NCBI RefSeq assembly: GCF_963082655.1
Contig: NC_081554.1
Span: 97,698,232-97,762,231, forward strand
DNA from: Stomoxys calcitrans
Lineage: Eukaryota > Arthropoda > Insecta > Diptera > Muscidae
DNA: 64,000 nucleotides
Direction: 5' to 3'
The first letter of the stretch is position 1, and every line of letters starts with the position of its first letter. Position numbers and translations under genes: made by a program. The notes under the pieces are model-generated. The model ran no database searches and had not been told where the DNA came from. It saw only the letters and a list, made by a program, of their open reading frames with translations. Below, piece after piece: positions 1-11,245 of the stretch.

Positions 1-1099
1 GTCGGGTTCAAAACTCTCCTCAGTCAGCATCCATAATAGGTCATTTATGGTGGTCACCCATAGGAGTGGCGATAAAATGCCCCCTGTGGCGTACCTGTGC
101 CACTTTCTCCCTTATATTTATGCCATGGGCCATATGGTTTATCCAGTCTCTAAGGACCGGGTCCACCCGATACTGGTCTAAGGATTGGATCAGTGTGTCG
201 GTCCGCATATTGTTAAAAGCCCCCTCGACGTCTTCTTCTATTTTATGCACAACCTCGTGCAGGGCAGTCTCCACCGACCTTCCCTTGACATAGGCATGCT
301 GTATGTATTTGAGCAGTTCGGTATCATGGTGTCCACAATACGTTTAATGGTTTTGAGTAGAAAGGACGTAAGGCTTATTGGGCTTTAGGCCTTTGGTGTC
401 GCATAACTTGTCTTGCCGGGCTTGGGTTTAACACCACCCTTGTCTCCTGCCAGGCTTTCGGAGTATATGCAAGTCCTAGGCACGCTGTGAAAATTTTGGC
501 CAGACGAGGCACCAGACAGTCTGCCTGTAGTAACGCCGGAAATATTTCTTCAGGTCCGAGTGAGTTAAATGGTATGAAGCTCCTCAAGGATTCCTTCACC
601 ATAAATTCCATTATTATAAACCTTCGATCAACGTTATTATTCCAAGATTCCGGTGCCTCAAGGATTCCTTCACCATAAATTCCATTATTATAAACCTTCG
701 ATCAACGTTATTATTCCAAGATTCCGGTGCCTCGGTGAGTCCCTTTGTATCCTGTGGAAAATGGTCTCAACATGTCCTCCGTTGTCTCTGCTCTCACTCC
801 CATGTCGTCTACTAAAGTTTCAGTTTGGGCATGGGTTTTTGAGAGCAATTTTTTATCTTGGCGGCGTCATCGCTATCGACCTGTTCGCAGAAAAGCTTCC
901 AGGAGGCACTTTTTGCCGCTCTGGTAATCTTTTTGTATTCCTTGAGCCGAGTGTAATACACATCCCATTAAACTTCCGCTTTTTTACGACGTGCTCTGTT
1001 AAAAGTCTGCGGACCTCTTTCCCAATATTGCGAATCTCCCCGGTCATCCAGGGGTTTTCTTGGGCTGATTTCCTTTCACGAAGAGGACAACTAACTTTA
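1..1099 (-). pseudogene. LOA-like non-LTR retrotransposon (LINE) copy 1, linker and reverse transcriptase part, broken
   Basis: Minus-strand remnant of a LINE ORF2. Reading right to left, 853-1104 encodes the segment between endonuclease and reverse transcriptase (it contains ENPWMTGEIRNIGKEVRRL). 375-611 gives the start of the RT domain (LGLAYTPKAWQETRVV) and 41-274 its middle (ALHEVVHKIEE, then GAFNN, DPVLRDWINHM). Frames shift several times, and compared with the copy at 54-56 kb about 45 bp are missing just before GAFNN. The YADD-box region lies beyond the left edge of the window. The same ORF2 continues upstream at 2432-3165, on the far side of the family A element at 1100-2431. The clade call (R1/LOA group, probably LOA) rests on endonuclease and RT style and on RNase H in the sister copy; it is inference. 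Confidence 0.8.
582..729. repeat. Perfect 74-bp tandem duplication inside LINE copy 1
   Basis: The unit beginning CCTCAAGGATTCCTTCACC occurs at 582-655 and again at 656-729 with no difference that I can see. The sister LINE at about 55.8 kb has one unit, so this is a private, probably recent, duplication. It shifts the reading frame (74 is not a multiple of 3). Confidence 0.85.
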
Positions 1100-2431
1100 A
1101 ACAAGTAAAAGCGTGCTAAGTTCGGCCGGGCCGAATCTTATATACCCTCCACCATGGATCGCATATGTCGAGTTCTTTTCCCGGCATTTCTTCTTAGGCA
1201 AAAAAGGATATAAGAAAAGATTTGCTCTGCTATTAGAGCGATATCAAGATATGGTCCGGTTTGGACCACAATTAAATTATATGTTGGAGACCTGTGTAAA
1301 ATGTCAGCCAATTCGAATAACAATTGCGCCCTTTGTGGGCTCAAAAAGTAAAATAGAGAGATCGATTTATATGGGAGCTATATCAGGCTATTGACCGATT
1401 CAGACCATAATAAACACGTATGTTAATGGTCATGAGAGAATCCGTCGTACAAAATTTCAGGCAAATCGGATAAAAATTGCGACCTCTAGAGGCTCAAGAA
1501 TTCAAGATCCCAGATCGGTTTATATCGCAGCTATATCAGGTTATGAACCGATTTGAACCATATTTGGCACAGTTGTTGGATATCATAACAAAATACTACG
1601 TGCCAAAATTCATTCAAATTGGATAAGAATTGCGCCCTCTAGAGGCTCAAGAAGTCAAGACCCAAGATCGGTTTATATGACAGCTATATAAGGTTATGAA
1701 CCGATTTGAACCATACTTGGCACAGTTGTTGCATATCGTAACGAAACACGTCGTGCAAAATTTCATTCCAATCGGATAAGAATTGCGCACTCTAGAGGCT
1801 CAAGAAGTCAAGACCCAAGATCGGTTTATATGGCAGCTATATCAGGTTATGGACCGATTTGAACCATACTTGGCACAGTTATTGGATGTCATAACAAAAC
1901 ACGTCGTGCAAAATTTCATCCCAATTGGATAAGAATTGCGCACTCTAGAGGCTCTAGAAATCAAGACCCCAGATCGGTGTATATGGCAGCTATATCAGGT
2001 TATGGACCGATTTGAACCATACTTGGCACAGTTGTTGGTAATAACAAAACACGTCGTGCAAAATTTCATTCCAATCGGATAAGAATTGCGCACTCTAGAG
2101 GCTCAAGAAGTCAAGACCCAAGATCGGTTTATATGGCAGTTATATCAAAACATGGACCGATGTGGCCCATTTACAATACCAACCGACCTACACTAATAGG
2201 AAGTATTTGTGCAAAATTTCAAGCGTCTAGCTTTACTCCTTCGGAAGTTAGCGTGCTTTCGACAGACAGACGGACGGACGGATGGACAGACGGACGGACA
2301 TGGCTAGATCAACATAAAATTTCACGACGATCAAGAATATATATACTTTATGGGGTCTCAGACGAATATTTCGAGTAGTTACAAACAGAATGACGAAATT
2401 AGTATACCCCCATCTTATGGTGGAGGGTATA
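1100..2431 (-). mobile_element. DINE-like element, family A, copy A1 (inserted in LINE copy 1)
   Basis: Complete non-coding element. In the orientation used for Drosophila DINE-1/INE-1 (TATACCC end first) it lies on the minus strand, so it reads here as AAACAAGTAAAAGCGTGC, then the hairpin TTCGGCCGGGCCGAA, then CCTCCACCATGG, about five 153-bp units each carrying TATATGGCAGCTATATCAGG, a GACGGACA microsatellite (about 2258-2302), ATATATATACTTTATGGGG, and the end GGTGGAGGGTATA. It interrupts the LINE exactly: the LINE reading resumes on both sides. ORFs inside it are periodic artefacts. Confidence 0.85.
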
Positions 2432-3165
2432 AAAACCTGTTGACATTTTCGTCAATGTCTTTTATGCTTGGACAATCTAAATTATCCTGCCCAAGTCTTC
2501 TTCTGAGTAACGTTCCGAATTTTGTCCAGTTGGTTTTCAACTTATTCCGAAAGCTTATCGGATTCGGCGCAGGCCGTGCTATTCTAAACTTAATGTAGCG
2601 ATAAGATTTTCCGAACATATCTTCACATCAATACCTTCTTCCTAATCCTATTGACAAAGGTAGCGGTGTTACCAATATTAAGTGTTATTAGGTCGTTAGT
2701 ATTCAAGAACTCTGCCAGGGATTGGCGCCGCTTATTAGTGTTGGTGCTACCCCACGAAATGTGGTGAGAGTTCGCATCGCATCCTATTTGTATCTCGTTT
2801 CCTATCTGTTTTGCTTGCCTCACCAGCCGTTGCAGCTCCGACGTGGGTGGCGGTGTCGGAGAGTCGAAAGGCAGATAAAGTGATGCCAGATATGCTCCAC
2901 CACTGTTGCATGCGACATTGACAGTTCTGGGGAAAATATATAATTAAAATTTAGATGACAAATAAAGCAGGTCTTCGGCCGAGTACCAGTGTTAGCATAG
3001 AATAATTGGTAGTTGATATGGTTCAGTCCAGAAACTTTGTTCCGGGTCGTCCATGGCTACTGAATTAAGGCAATATGAATCCTGCCCTTGCTGATTTTCT
3101 CCATCAGAGGGTGTGTAGCAGTCTGGCTCCGGTGGAGGTTTATCTGGATAACCTCAATCATTGGT
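2432..3165 (-). pseudogene. LOA-like LINE copy 1, apurinic-type endonuclease domain, broken
   Basis: 5' half of the same ORF2 as 1-1099. Near 3150-2980 minus the start of an APE endonuclease reads IQINLHRSQTATHPLMEK, then HIALIQ and PWTTRNKVSGLN. At 2823-2623 the C-terminal part reads IGCDANSHHISWGS, SLAEFLNTNDL and ATFVNRIRKKVL, the classic GCDAN-HH-WGS catalytic region of LINE nicking endonucleases. 2618-2432 continues through TLLRRRLGQDN to the junction with element A1. There are several frameshifts and at least one stop (after HIALIQ). The domain nicks target DNA to prime reverse transcription; this copy cannot be functional. Confidence 0.8.
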
Positions 3166-3648
3166 CCTCCAGTAAATGGGCATCTTGGGAGTAGGTGATG
3201 ATCTCATCGTCTGCTCCCTATTCTTTAGACTGCATTGACTTCCCTGTCACTGCACTGCCTGACATAGCTATTAGTAAAACCCCTTTGTCTAGAAATAACC
3301 TGAGATATAACGACGAACGGACTGGTTCATCATTCCGAAACACAGCATTAATGAACTAGTATAGCGGCTAAGGTAACATTGATTGGGGATGTAAAAAATG
3401 GGTTTATCATTTTTGCTATGTCACCTTTATGCTATTTTCGTATGACATAACCTAAAAATTTGAGCAAAGGTAAATTTTTTATGCGTAAAAATTTTTAAAG
3501 TTATGAGAAAGCTGGTTAAATTATGAATTTGTGAAAACTATTAAATTTAGGGTTGATTTCATTTGACTGGCAACAAAAACAATTGATTTCTTCATGTTTT
3601 TGTCAGAAGGGATAGAACACGCTTTAATCGAAAAAAATACATGTGCTA
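3166..3648. other. Unassigned stretch between LINE copy 1 and a mariner
   Basis: No ORF or repeat that I recognise. The right part (about 3380-3640) is very AT-rich. The left part may be upstream sequence of the LINE (its ORF1 side), but I cannot read a protein through it. Confidence 0.4.
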
Positions 3649-4579
3649 TTGGGTTGCCCAAAAAGTCGGTAATATAGTAGTAATATAGTCGGCGTTGGCA
3701 AATTTTTTCAACGGCTTGTGACTCTGTAATTGCATTCTTTCTTCTGTCAGTTATCAGCTGTTACTTGTAGCTTTCTTTAGAAAAAAAGTGCACGAAATTT
3801 TGTTTACATTTGTTTGTTTGGCGTTAATTTTAATATGGGTACCACATGTATTGAAAGAAATTCATTTAACAAACCGAATCAACGATATGCACTTAAGCTG
3901 AATGAATTCGCAATGAATTCGATCCGTTTTTAAAACGAATCATAACTGGAGATGAAAAATGGATTGTTTACAACAACGTTAGTCGAAAACGATCATGGTC
4001 CAAGCATGGTGAACCAGCTCAAACCACTTCAAAGGCTGATATCCACCAAAAGAAGGTTATGCTGTCTGTTTGGTGGGATTGGAAGGGTGTGGTATATTTT
4101 GAGCTGCTTCCAAGGAACCAAACGATTAATTCGGATGTTTACTGTCAACAATTGGACAAATTGAATACAGCCATCAAGGAGAAGCGACCAGAATTGGTCA
4201 ATCGTAAAGGTGTCATATTCCACCAGGACAACGCACACATCTTTTGTCACTCGCCAAAAACTGAGTGAGCTTAGCTGGGAAGTTTTGATGCATCCACCAT
4301 ATATCCCTGACCTAGCACCATCAGACTACCATTTATTTCGATCTTTGCAGAACTCCTTAAATGGCAAAACTTTCGGCAATTATGATTCTATAAAATCACA
4401 CTTGGTTCAGTTTTTTGCAGATAAAGGCCAGAAGTTCTATGAGCGTGGAATACTTAATTTGCCAAAAGGTTATCGAACAAAATGGCAATTATATATTTGA
4501 TTAAAGTTCATTCTAAGTTTTATTAAAAATGCATTTACTCTATTTTAAAAAATCCGCAATTACTTTTTGGGCAACCCAA
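3649..4579 (+). mobile_element. Mariner element copy 1, internally deleted, with broken transposase
   Basis: Flanked by TA (3647-3648 and 4580-4581), with inverted termini TTGGGTTGCCCAAAAAGT and ACTTTTTGGGCAACCCAA. The transposase cuts and pastes DNA at TA sites. Visible motifs are ITGDEKWIVYNNV near 3940-3980 (first catalytic D), SVWWDW and VYFELLP at about 4065-4110, HQDNA at about 4225 (second D) and DLAPSDYHLF at about 4310-4340 (third D of a D,D34D triad). The N-terminal DNA-binding part is deleted: 5'-leader sequence joins directly to the region near WVPHVL. A frameshift just after HQDNA moves the C-terminus to another frame. Non-autonomous and dead. Spacing and motifs are mariner; the subfamily (possibly cecropia-like) is not settled. 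Confidence 0.9.
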
Positions 4580-4838
4580 TACATGCCGTGTAATAGAGCC
4601 TTAGCAGCATCATTTGAATTGGATTGAGTAAAATCCTAATAAAATGCTACGAAATACCAAAGGAATTCAGGACTATATCTGCGGAATGTATTCGCATTCA
4701 CATCGACCACATTTTTATACTCTGCACCACCATTGGTACGGGGTGTTCTAGTTTTGTGCATTTTTTTTTTCAATTCTAAGAAGGTGAGGAGCTTGACCTA
4801 TTGTTGAGTATACCGAATTAGCTATAACCGTCTGTTTT

Positions 4839-6261
4839 TATACCCTCCACCATAAGATGGGGGGTATACTAATTTCGTCATTCTGTTTGTAACTATTCGA
4901 AATATTCGTCTGAGACCCCATAAAGTATATATATTCTTGATCGTCGCGACATTTTATGTCGATCTAGCCATGTCCGTCCGTCTGTCTGTCCGTCCGTCCG
5001 TCCGTCCGTCTGTCTGTCGAAAGCACGCTAACTTCCGAAGGAGTAAAGGTAGCCTCTTGAAATTTTGCACAAATACTTCTTATTAGTGTAGGTCGGTTGG
5101 TATTGTAAATGGGCCATATCGGTCCATGTTTTGATATAGCTGCCATATAAACCGATCTTGGGTCTTGACTTCTTGAGCCTCTAGAGTGCGCAATTCTTAT
5201 CCGATTGAAATGAAATTTTGCACGACGTGTTTTGTTATGATATCCAACACCTGTGCCAAGTATGGTTCAAATCGATTTATAACCTGATATAGCTGCCATA
5301 TAAACCGATCTTGGGTCTTGACTTCTTAAACCTCTAGAGTGCGCAATTCTTATCCGATTGAAATGAAATTTTGCACGACGTGTTTTGTTGTTATATCCAA
5401 CAACTGTGCCAAGTATGGTTCAAATTGGTCCATAACCTGATATAGCTGCCATATAAACCGATCTTGGGTCTTGACTTCTTGAGCCTCTAGAGGGCGCAAT
5501 TCTTATCCGATTAGAATGGAATTTCGCACGACTTGTTTTGTTTCGATACCCAACAACTGTGCCCAGTATGGTTCAAATCGGTCCATAACCTGATATAGCT
5601 GCCATATAAACCGATCTTGGGTCTTGACTTCTTGAGCCTCTAGAGGGCACAATTCTTATCCGATTTGAATGAATTTTTGCACGAAGTATTTCGTTATGAT
5701 ATCCAACATCTGTGCTAAGTATAATTGAAATCGGCCCATAACCTGATATTGCTGTCATATAAACAGATCTGGGGATTTGACTTCTTAAGCTTCTAGAGGG
5801 CGCAATTCCTATCCGATTTGGCTAAAATTTTGCATGACGTATTTTATTTTTACTTTCAACAACTGTGTCAAATAAGGTTCAAATCGGTTCATAACCTGAT
5901 ACAGCTGCCATATAAACCGATCTGGGATCTTGACTTCTTGACCCCTAGAGGTCGCAATTATTATCCTGAAATTTTGTACGAGGGATCCTCTCATGACCAT
6001 CAACAAACGTGTTTATTATGGTCTGAATCGATCTATAGCCCGATACAGATCCCATATAAATCGTTCTCTCTATTTTACTTTGTGATCCCCAATGGTCCGA
6101 ACCGGACCATATCTTGATATCGTTTTAATAGCAGAGCAACTCTTTTCTTATATCCTTTTTTGCCTAAGAAGAAATGCCGGGAAAAGAACTCGACAAATGC
6201 GATCCATGGTGGAGGGTATATAAGATTCGGCCCGGCCGAACTTAGCACGCTTTTACTTGTT
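4839..6261 (+). mobile_element. DINE-like element, family A, copy A2, full length
   Basis: Starts TATACCCTCCACCATAAGAT and ends GGTGGAGGGTATATAAGA, hairpin TTCGGCCCGGCCGAA, CTTAGCACGCTTTTACTTGTT. The microsatellite of TCCG/TCTG steps is at about 4973-5020. The motif AACCTGATATAGCTGCC starts at 5281, 5434, 5587, 5740 and 5893, exactly 153 bp apart each time. It is a reference copy for the family; no coding capacity. Confidence 0.88.
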
Positions 6262-7239
6262 TTATTTTGTTGATGAATGTATAGCTTCCAGTTTCTGTCC
6301 ATATATTGCATGTTTTGATGTGCGTGCGGTAGGAAAGCCCATTCTGTGACCCCCATTGCAATATCCAAGAGCCTTAATGTATCCTGAGCTTCTATCAAGC
6401 TCCAGATAATGGTGCAAGTCGGTGGACCCTCTTGGTTAAAGTCGGTGGACCATAGCAAGCTCATCCATTGTATCCCCCATAGTGGCTGTTCGGTACAGAG
6501 CATACAGGCATAAATAATAGCAGCAGGAGCAATAATAACTACAACTACAAACGCTGCTAGACACATAGTCGAGTTAGTGCTCACATCGCTGTCGGTTATC
6601 TTTGTGTACGTGATTGCGTATGGCTATGGGTGGGTGTGTTCTTCCGATGACATGCGGGTGTGTACGTTAACGAATATGGCCATTGTATGCAAATAATGTA
6701 AACAATAATTTTAATTTATTCCGTGGCCATAACGTGTTGTAGCGTCCCGTATGTTTTTTTTATCGCCCACGTTATCGTTCCCGGCTGTTGTTGATGATAT
6801 TTCATAGATTTATTAACATCGTAATGTTCCCACCTCTGTGGTCCTGGGAAACGGCCCCTTCGACGTTTGGGGTGGACTGCAATTGTTACAAAAAATTAAG
6901 AGATAAGCAAAAAATCGTCATGACAATGGTATGGCGAACGATGGCAGCGATTTTTAACAACTTCCGGCTATGTCTGAACTTTTTAATGCTGCGAATGAAT
7001 AATGCGAATAGCATTAAACAATGTTTGTGATTGAATTAGGCTACTAGTTATTACAGGAATTTGTGCGTGGTGATGGTTGGACCGTCGGCAACAAATATGT
7101 GAATTCGGGTGCATAGAGTATCTACATACGCCTACAGTAAATCATGACGAGGACATAGATATCTTATGCCCGTCTAATGACTCAATTCGAAAGTTTTAAA
7201 CCTCCTCAGGCAAATATTTAAAATTTTTCGAATAAAAAA
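6262..7239. other. Non-repetitive stretch, nothing assigned
   Basis: No convincing ORF, splice-bounded exon or known repeat. The ORF that runs through 6075-6584 is element A2 sequence read through its end, not a gene. Confidence 0.4.
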
Positions 7240-7575
7240 AAGTAACTTTGGATACCCACAACCTCGGATACCCACCACCTTTCATTATAATCCGGTGAAA
7301 AATGCATAATTTATACACCCATAGCAGCTTCATCGAAATATGGTCCAAATTCGGTACGGACATTGAGTGGTCTAATAAATACAAGTCAATATTCAATTTT
7401 GTTGAACAAAATGTTGGTTTTTTTGGCAGCTATATCCAAATATTGACCGATCTGAACCATATACGACACGGATGTCGGAATGCCTAACATAAGCCACTGT
7501 GTCAAACTTCAGCGAAATCGGACAATAAATCCGCCATTTATGGGCCCAAGACTTTAAATTGGCAGATAGGCAGGG
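7240..7575 (-). mobile_element. DINE-like family B fragment
   Basis: Reads TTTGGATACCCACAACCTCGG (the family B subterminal motif), then one to two degenerate units with CAGCTATATCCAAAT and GGACAATAAAT. Both ends are lost. Confidence 0.65.
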
Positions 7576-7678
7576 ACGTAGTAAGGATTTTTTTTAAGGG
7601 GCCCACCCCACCTTTTCTCAATCTCGAAAATTGTCAAAATTCTTCTGTTACTGTGAAATCGGCTCTGCTCCTCCATTT

Positions 7679-8347
7679 CTACTAATTTCGTCATTCTGTT
7701 TGTAACACCTCAAAATATGCGTCTGACACCCCATAAAGTATATTTTTGATCGTCATGTCATTTTAAGTCGATCTAGTCATGTCCGTCCGTCCGTCTGTCT
7801 GTCGAAAGCACGCTAACTTTCGAAGGAGTAGAGCTAGCCGCTTGAAATTTTGCACAAATACTTTTTATTAGTGTAGGTCGGTTGAAATTGTAAATGGGCC
7901 AAATCGGTCCATGTTTTGATATGGCTGCCATATAAACCGATCTTCGGTCTTGACTTCTTGAGCATCTAGAGGGCGCAATTCTCGTCCGATTTGGCTGAAA
8001 TTTTGTACAACGGCTTCTCTGACCTTCAACATACGTTTCTAATATGGTTTGAATCGATCAATAGCTTGATACAGCTCCCATATAAACCTATCTCCCGATT
8101 TTGCCTCTTGAGCCCCTACAATGCGCAATTCTTATCTGAATGAACTGAAATATTACACAATGATTTCAACAATGTTCAGCATTCATTTATGGTCCGAATC
8201 GGAGTATAACTTAATATAGCTCCAATAGCATTATAGTTCTTTTTCAATATTCTATTTTTGTCTAAAAAGAGATACCGCGCATAGAACTCGACAAATGCGA
8301 TCAATGGTGGAGGGTATATAAGATTCGGTCGAACTTAGCAAGCTCTT
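7679..8347 (+). mobile_element. DINE-like element, family A, copy A3, 5' end lost
   Basis: Begins within the 5' region (CTACTAATTTCGTCATTCTG), has a short TCCG microsatellite at about 7783, about three units, and ends GGTGGAGGGTATATAAGATT with a shortened hairpin. More diverged than A2. Confidence 0.75.
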
Positions 8348-8875
8348 GCCAACAAACTACTTATAGGCTGATCTTAATTTTTCAAAGTCTTCAAAGTGTG
8401 GTTCCTTTTGCGAATATCTTAGTTTTATAGTGAAAGTTTCGGCGAATCAAATTCAGTATTTTGATGAAACAAACACACTGAAAACATTAAGCAATCACAA
8501 TTGTTAAGTATTTCAAAAAACTAATATTGAAAAATTTTTACAAAAAGTCATTTACATTCTGCTTGAATGAGGTCGCTTATTTCTTCTTCGTACCTAATTA
8601 AAATCGATTGAAAATTCGTTTTTGTTGGAAAAGATATCTGGTAAAAATTGCATCCAACTATTGTCGTATATATTTAGAATTTAAATCATGTAGTTAAAAA
8701 CCCTAAAGTTTTCCTAATTTTTTGGAGATAAAAGAAGAAAATGTGGTAGAACTAAAAAAAGTTGCAGTTGTAAACTTTTTTCCTTCTTTGCCCACCTATG
8801 GATGTCAAATGAAATAGCGCCAAACGTAAGAGTAATATAAAACTAGCTCTCATAGAAAAAAGTCGGATGACTAAT
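8348..8875. other. AT-rich stretch, nothing assigned
   Basis: Long A/T runs, no ORF over about 40 codons of interest, and no recognised repeat. Confidence 0.4.
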
Positions 8876-9040
8876 ATTTGCTGTGTTTTATGTTAGTACT
8901 ATGTAGTCAAATCACAATTAATCGATTCTTATTATCTGTTATTGCATGTTATTGATAACTCACCAGTACAATTTTGCACTGAGATTTTATCCAGAACATC
9001 TGACATGCACTGGATAGGACTAAACTAAAACACAGCAAAT
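8876..9040. mobile_element. Small terminal-inverted-repeat element (MITE-like) 1
   Basis: The left end ATTTGCTGTGTTTTATGTTA (8876 on) is matched in inverse at 9012-9040 (ACTAAACTAAAACACAGCAA). The arms are about 28 bp with a few mismatches, and the total is about 165 bp. No coding. No clear target duplication, so it could also be an old fold-back structure. Confidence 0.5.
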
Positions 9041-9044
9041 AAGT

Positions 9045-9240
9045 TGGGTTTTAAGTTCCTGTTTCACAGTGAAACCTAGTATTTTTCACGATTACTTTTT
9101 GAAGATACAGATCTGGAAGCAAAAAGACTCTCTGATTTCATTTATTAGGGCATTCCCATCAGTGATAATTTTGTAGTGTTGCAAAAAAGTAATCGTGAAA
9201 AATATGGGTATTTCACTGTGAAACACGAACTTAATACCGA
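9045..9240. mobile_element. Small terminal-inverted-repeat element (MITE-like) 2
   Basis: The left arm at about 9045-9101 runs from TTAAGTTCCTGTTTCACAGT to TTTTTCACGATTACTTTTT. The right arm at about 9181-9240 is its inverse (AAAAAAGTAATCGTGAAAAA to TTTCACTGTGAAACACGAAC). Arms are about 55 bp around a centre of about 80 bp. It sits 5 bp from element 1. The family is not recognised. Confidence 0.65.
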
Positions 9241-9815
9241 CCTTTTATTGTATTTATTGTAAAACAATTTGCCTCGTCGTATTTGTTTAAAGATTTTCGT
9301 ACATAACACATAAGGCAATCGTTATTCGCAAAATCTTTTCATAGTAAAAAGATTTTCTTGGAAGAAAATTAAAAATAAAAAAGTAAAATTTAAAAAGTTT
9401 TAAATAATATTTCACTGTGTAACGGTCCAAGCCAACAGAACTAACAATGATGAATTGCCTTAAATACTGTTTTGTGAATTTTGGAATTCCAAGAAAAGAA
9501 AAAAAAAAACAAACGAATTAAACGTAATCAAAAGACTTTAAAAATTTTGGCTTTAAAAATTAATCTCGACTTTAGAGAGAGCTTCGCTGAAATTTAGTCC
9601 TTAAAAAAAATTACTAAAATTTAGTCTTTAGAAACATTTTTTTAAAATTTTTTTTGTTACAATTTGGTCTTTAGAAACAGTTTAATTCAAATCTTGCTGA
9701 AGTTTTGTCATACATAAGAGAATGTTACGCAGAAAATTTGACTTTAAAAAAATTTGTTAAGAAAAAATTCCAATAAAATTTGTTTTGACTCGGGCCCGAG
9801 GGCCCCCTGTCGACT
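9241..9815. other. AT-rich stretch, nothing assigned
   Basis: Repeated loose phrases of the type AAATTTAGTCTTTAGAAA (about 9590-9690) suggest a degenerate low-order repeat, but no clean unit can be defined. Confidence 0.35.
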
Positions 9816-10137
9816 GATCTGGGCCAAATTGAAGAAGTATGTCGTAGGGCCTAACACAACTTACTGTCCCAAATTTCAGCGACAGCGGATAATAAAACCG
9901 CCTTTTGTGGGCATAAGACCTTAAATCGAGAGATCGGTCTATATGGCAGCTATATTCAAATCTGTACCGATCTGAGCCAAATTAAAAAACAATGTTGACT
10001 GCTCAAACACAACTCACTGTCCCGAATTTCAGCAAAATCGGACAATAAATGTGGCTTTTATGGGCCCAAGACTTAAATCGGCTAATCAGTCTATATGGGA
10101 TCTACCATCCTTCGGAGGTGTGGGGTTATAAAAATTA
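9816..10137 (-). mobile_element. DINE-like family B fragment (5'-terminal side)
   Basis: Two units with GATCTGGGCCAAATTGAAG, CAATAAATGTGGCTTTTATG and ATCGGTCTATATGGCAGC, then a jump to an eroded terminus CATCCTTCGGAGGTG...TTATAAAAA. The microsatellite is lost. Confidence 0.65.
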
Positions 10138-10399
10138 TAAATATACTAAAAAGGCCAAACCCACGACTGCTCAAAAGCACTACAATCGCTTGTTTGTCGC
10201 AAAATGTTAAATCAGACATGATAACTGAAGTGGAGATAAAGTTATTTACATTACGCCTTAAAAGGAGACAGAAAGTCGAACTAATTTTACCAAGGGAATG
10301 AACATTAGACGAAGTGAACATTATTTTAATGGATTAGAGAAAAGAAATTGCCATATAACAGATAGATTTGATCACTGTGTAATCGCTTCTTAGCGGCAG

Positions 10400-10940
10400 G
10401 CTACTTAGCAGTACAGTAGTGTTGCTCTCTAACCTCCCGTCTGTCGGGCCTACAATTAATACCATGTTCATTTGAAATTAAATCAACATCCGAATTAGGG
10501 TAGGTTTAAGTGCAGTCTGCCATTGCATTGTGAAACCGCAGGAACAAGAGAAGAGAGATGCCTTCTAGTTCCTAATATTGAACCATCCAGATTTCTTTGA
10601 AAAACCCAACAACTTGTGAATCCGCTAAATCAGACAAGTTCAAAAAGATATGAGAACCTAAAGTGGAATTCCTTCTGAATGTCAATGATGGACACGCACA
10701 CAGCAGATGTTACATAGTTCCTTCTTTTTCGACGTCCTCACAGCTTCTGCAGAAGTCGTTACTGGCAACCTTCAGTCTGCCAGCATGCTTAACGATCAGA
10801 CAGTGACTTGTTATGAGGGACACAATGACTGAGACGTCTTTTCTAGCCAGCGACAAACAGTGGGATGGGGAAAAAAATTTGTGGAAATAAGTCTGCCATT
10901 TTGGAACGGATAAAGATATCTTCATGAAATTTTACATGAG
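10400..10940 (-). pseudogene. LINE 3' remnant (C-terminal zinc-knuckle region)
   Basis: Reading leftward from about 10870, the minus strand encodes a stretch ending in ...HCLIVKHAGRLKV, NDFCRSCEDVEKEGT and then, after a stop, a leucine-rich tail. This matches the C-X2-C ... H-X4-C tail (NDFCRSC ... HLLC) that closes ORF2 of R1/LOA-type LINEs. Further left, continuing to about 10400, are short in-frame scraps. It is interrupted by stops and shifts. A related tail on the plus strand lies at 26613-26955. Which LINE it came from cannot be decided. Confidence 0.6.
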
Positions 10941-10984
10941 CCTTCAAAGTAGGTTACCTCGGCCCTACAAATTTTGTTCTATGC

Positions 10985-11245
10985 AACTATGTGGGGGCCT
11001 TAGTTAGCGGCAAATTTTAACCAAATCGGCAAAAATTGAAGCTTCTAGGTGCTTATGAAATTCAATTAGATGACCTGTTTATGACAGCTAGATTGATATG
11101 GCCTATTTCCATTATTTCTAATGATATGAATTGTGATTGCGACAGACAGAAAAATTTAGATATTACGACGCCGAATGTACCGACGATCTAGAATATACTT
11201 ACGTATATACTTTATATGAGTGATTACATTTACAAAGTGCTCCAA
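10985..11245 (-). mobile_element. Degenerate DINE-like fragment
   Basis: Recognisable pieces in order are AACCAAATCGG, TGACAGCTAGATTGATATGG, CGACAGACAGA, ACGACGATCTAGAATATA and TATACTTTATATGAG, which is the family A/B order on the minus strand, but heavily decayed. Confidence 0.5.

Noticed and set aside
4839..6261. Regularly spaced repeats considered as a CRISPR array
   Set aside because: Units are 153 bp, contiguous, degenerate and lack spacers; the genome is eukaryotic.
6075..6584. 169-codon minus ORF with hydrophobic start
   Set aside because: Two thirds is family A terminal sequence read through; the same text occurs in other copies of the element.
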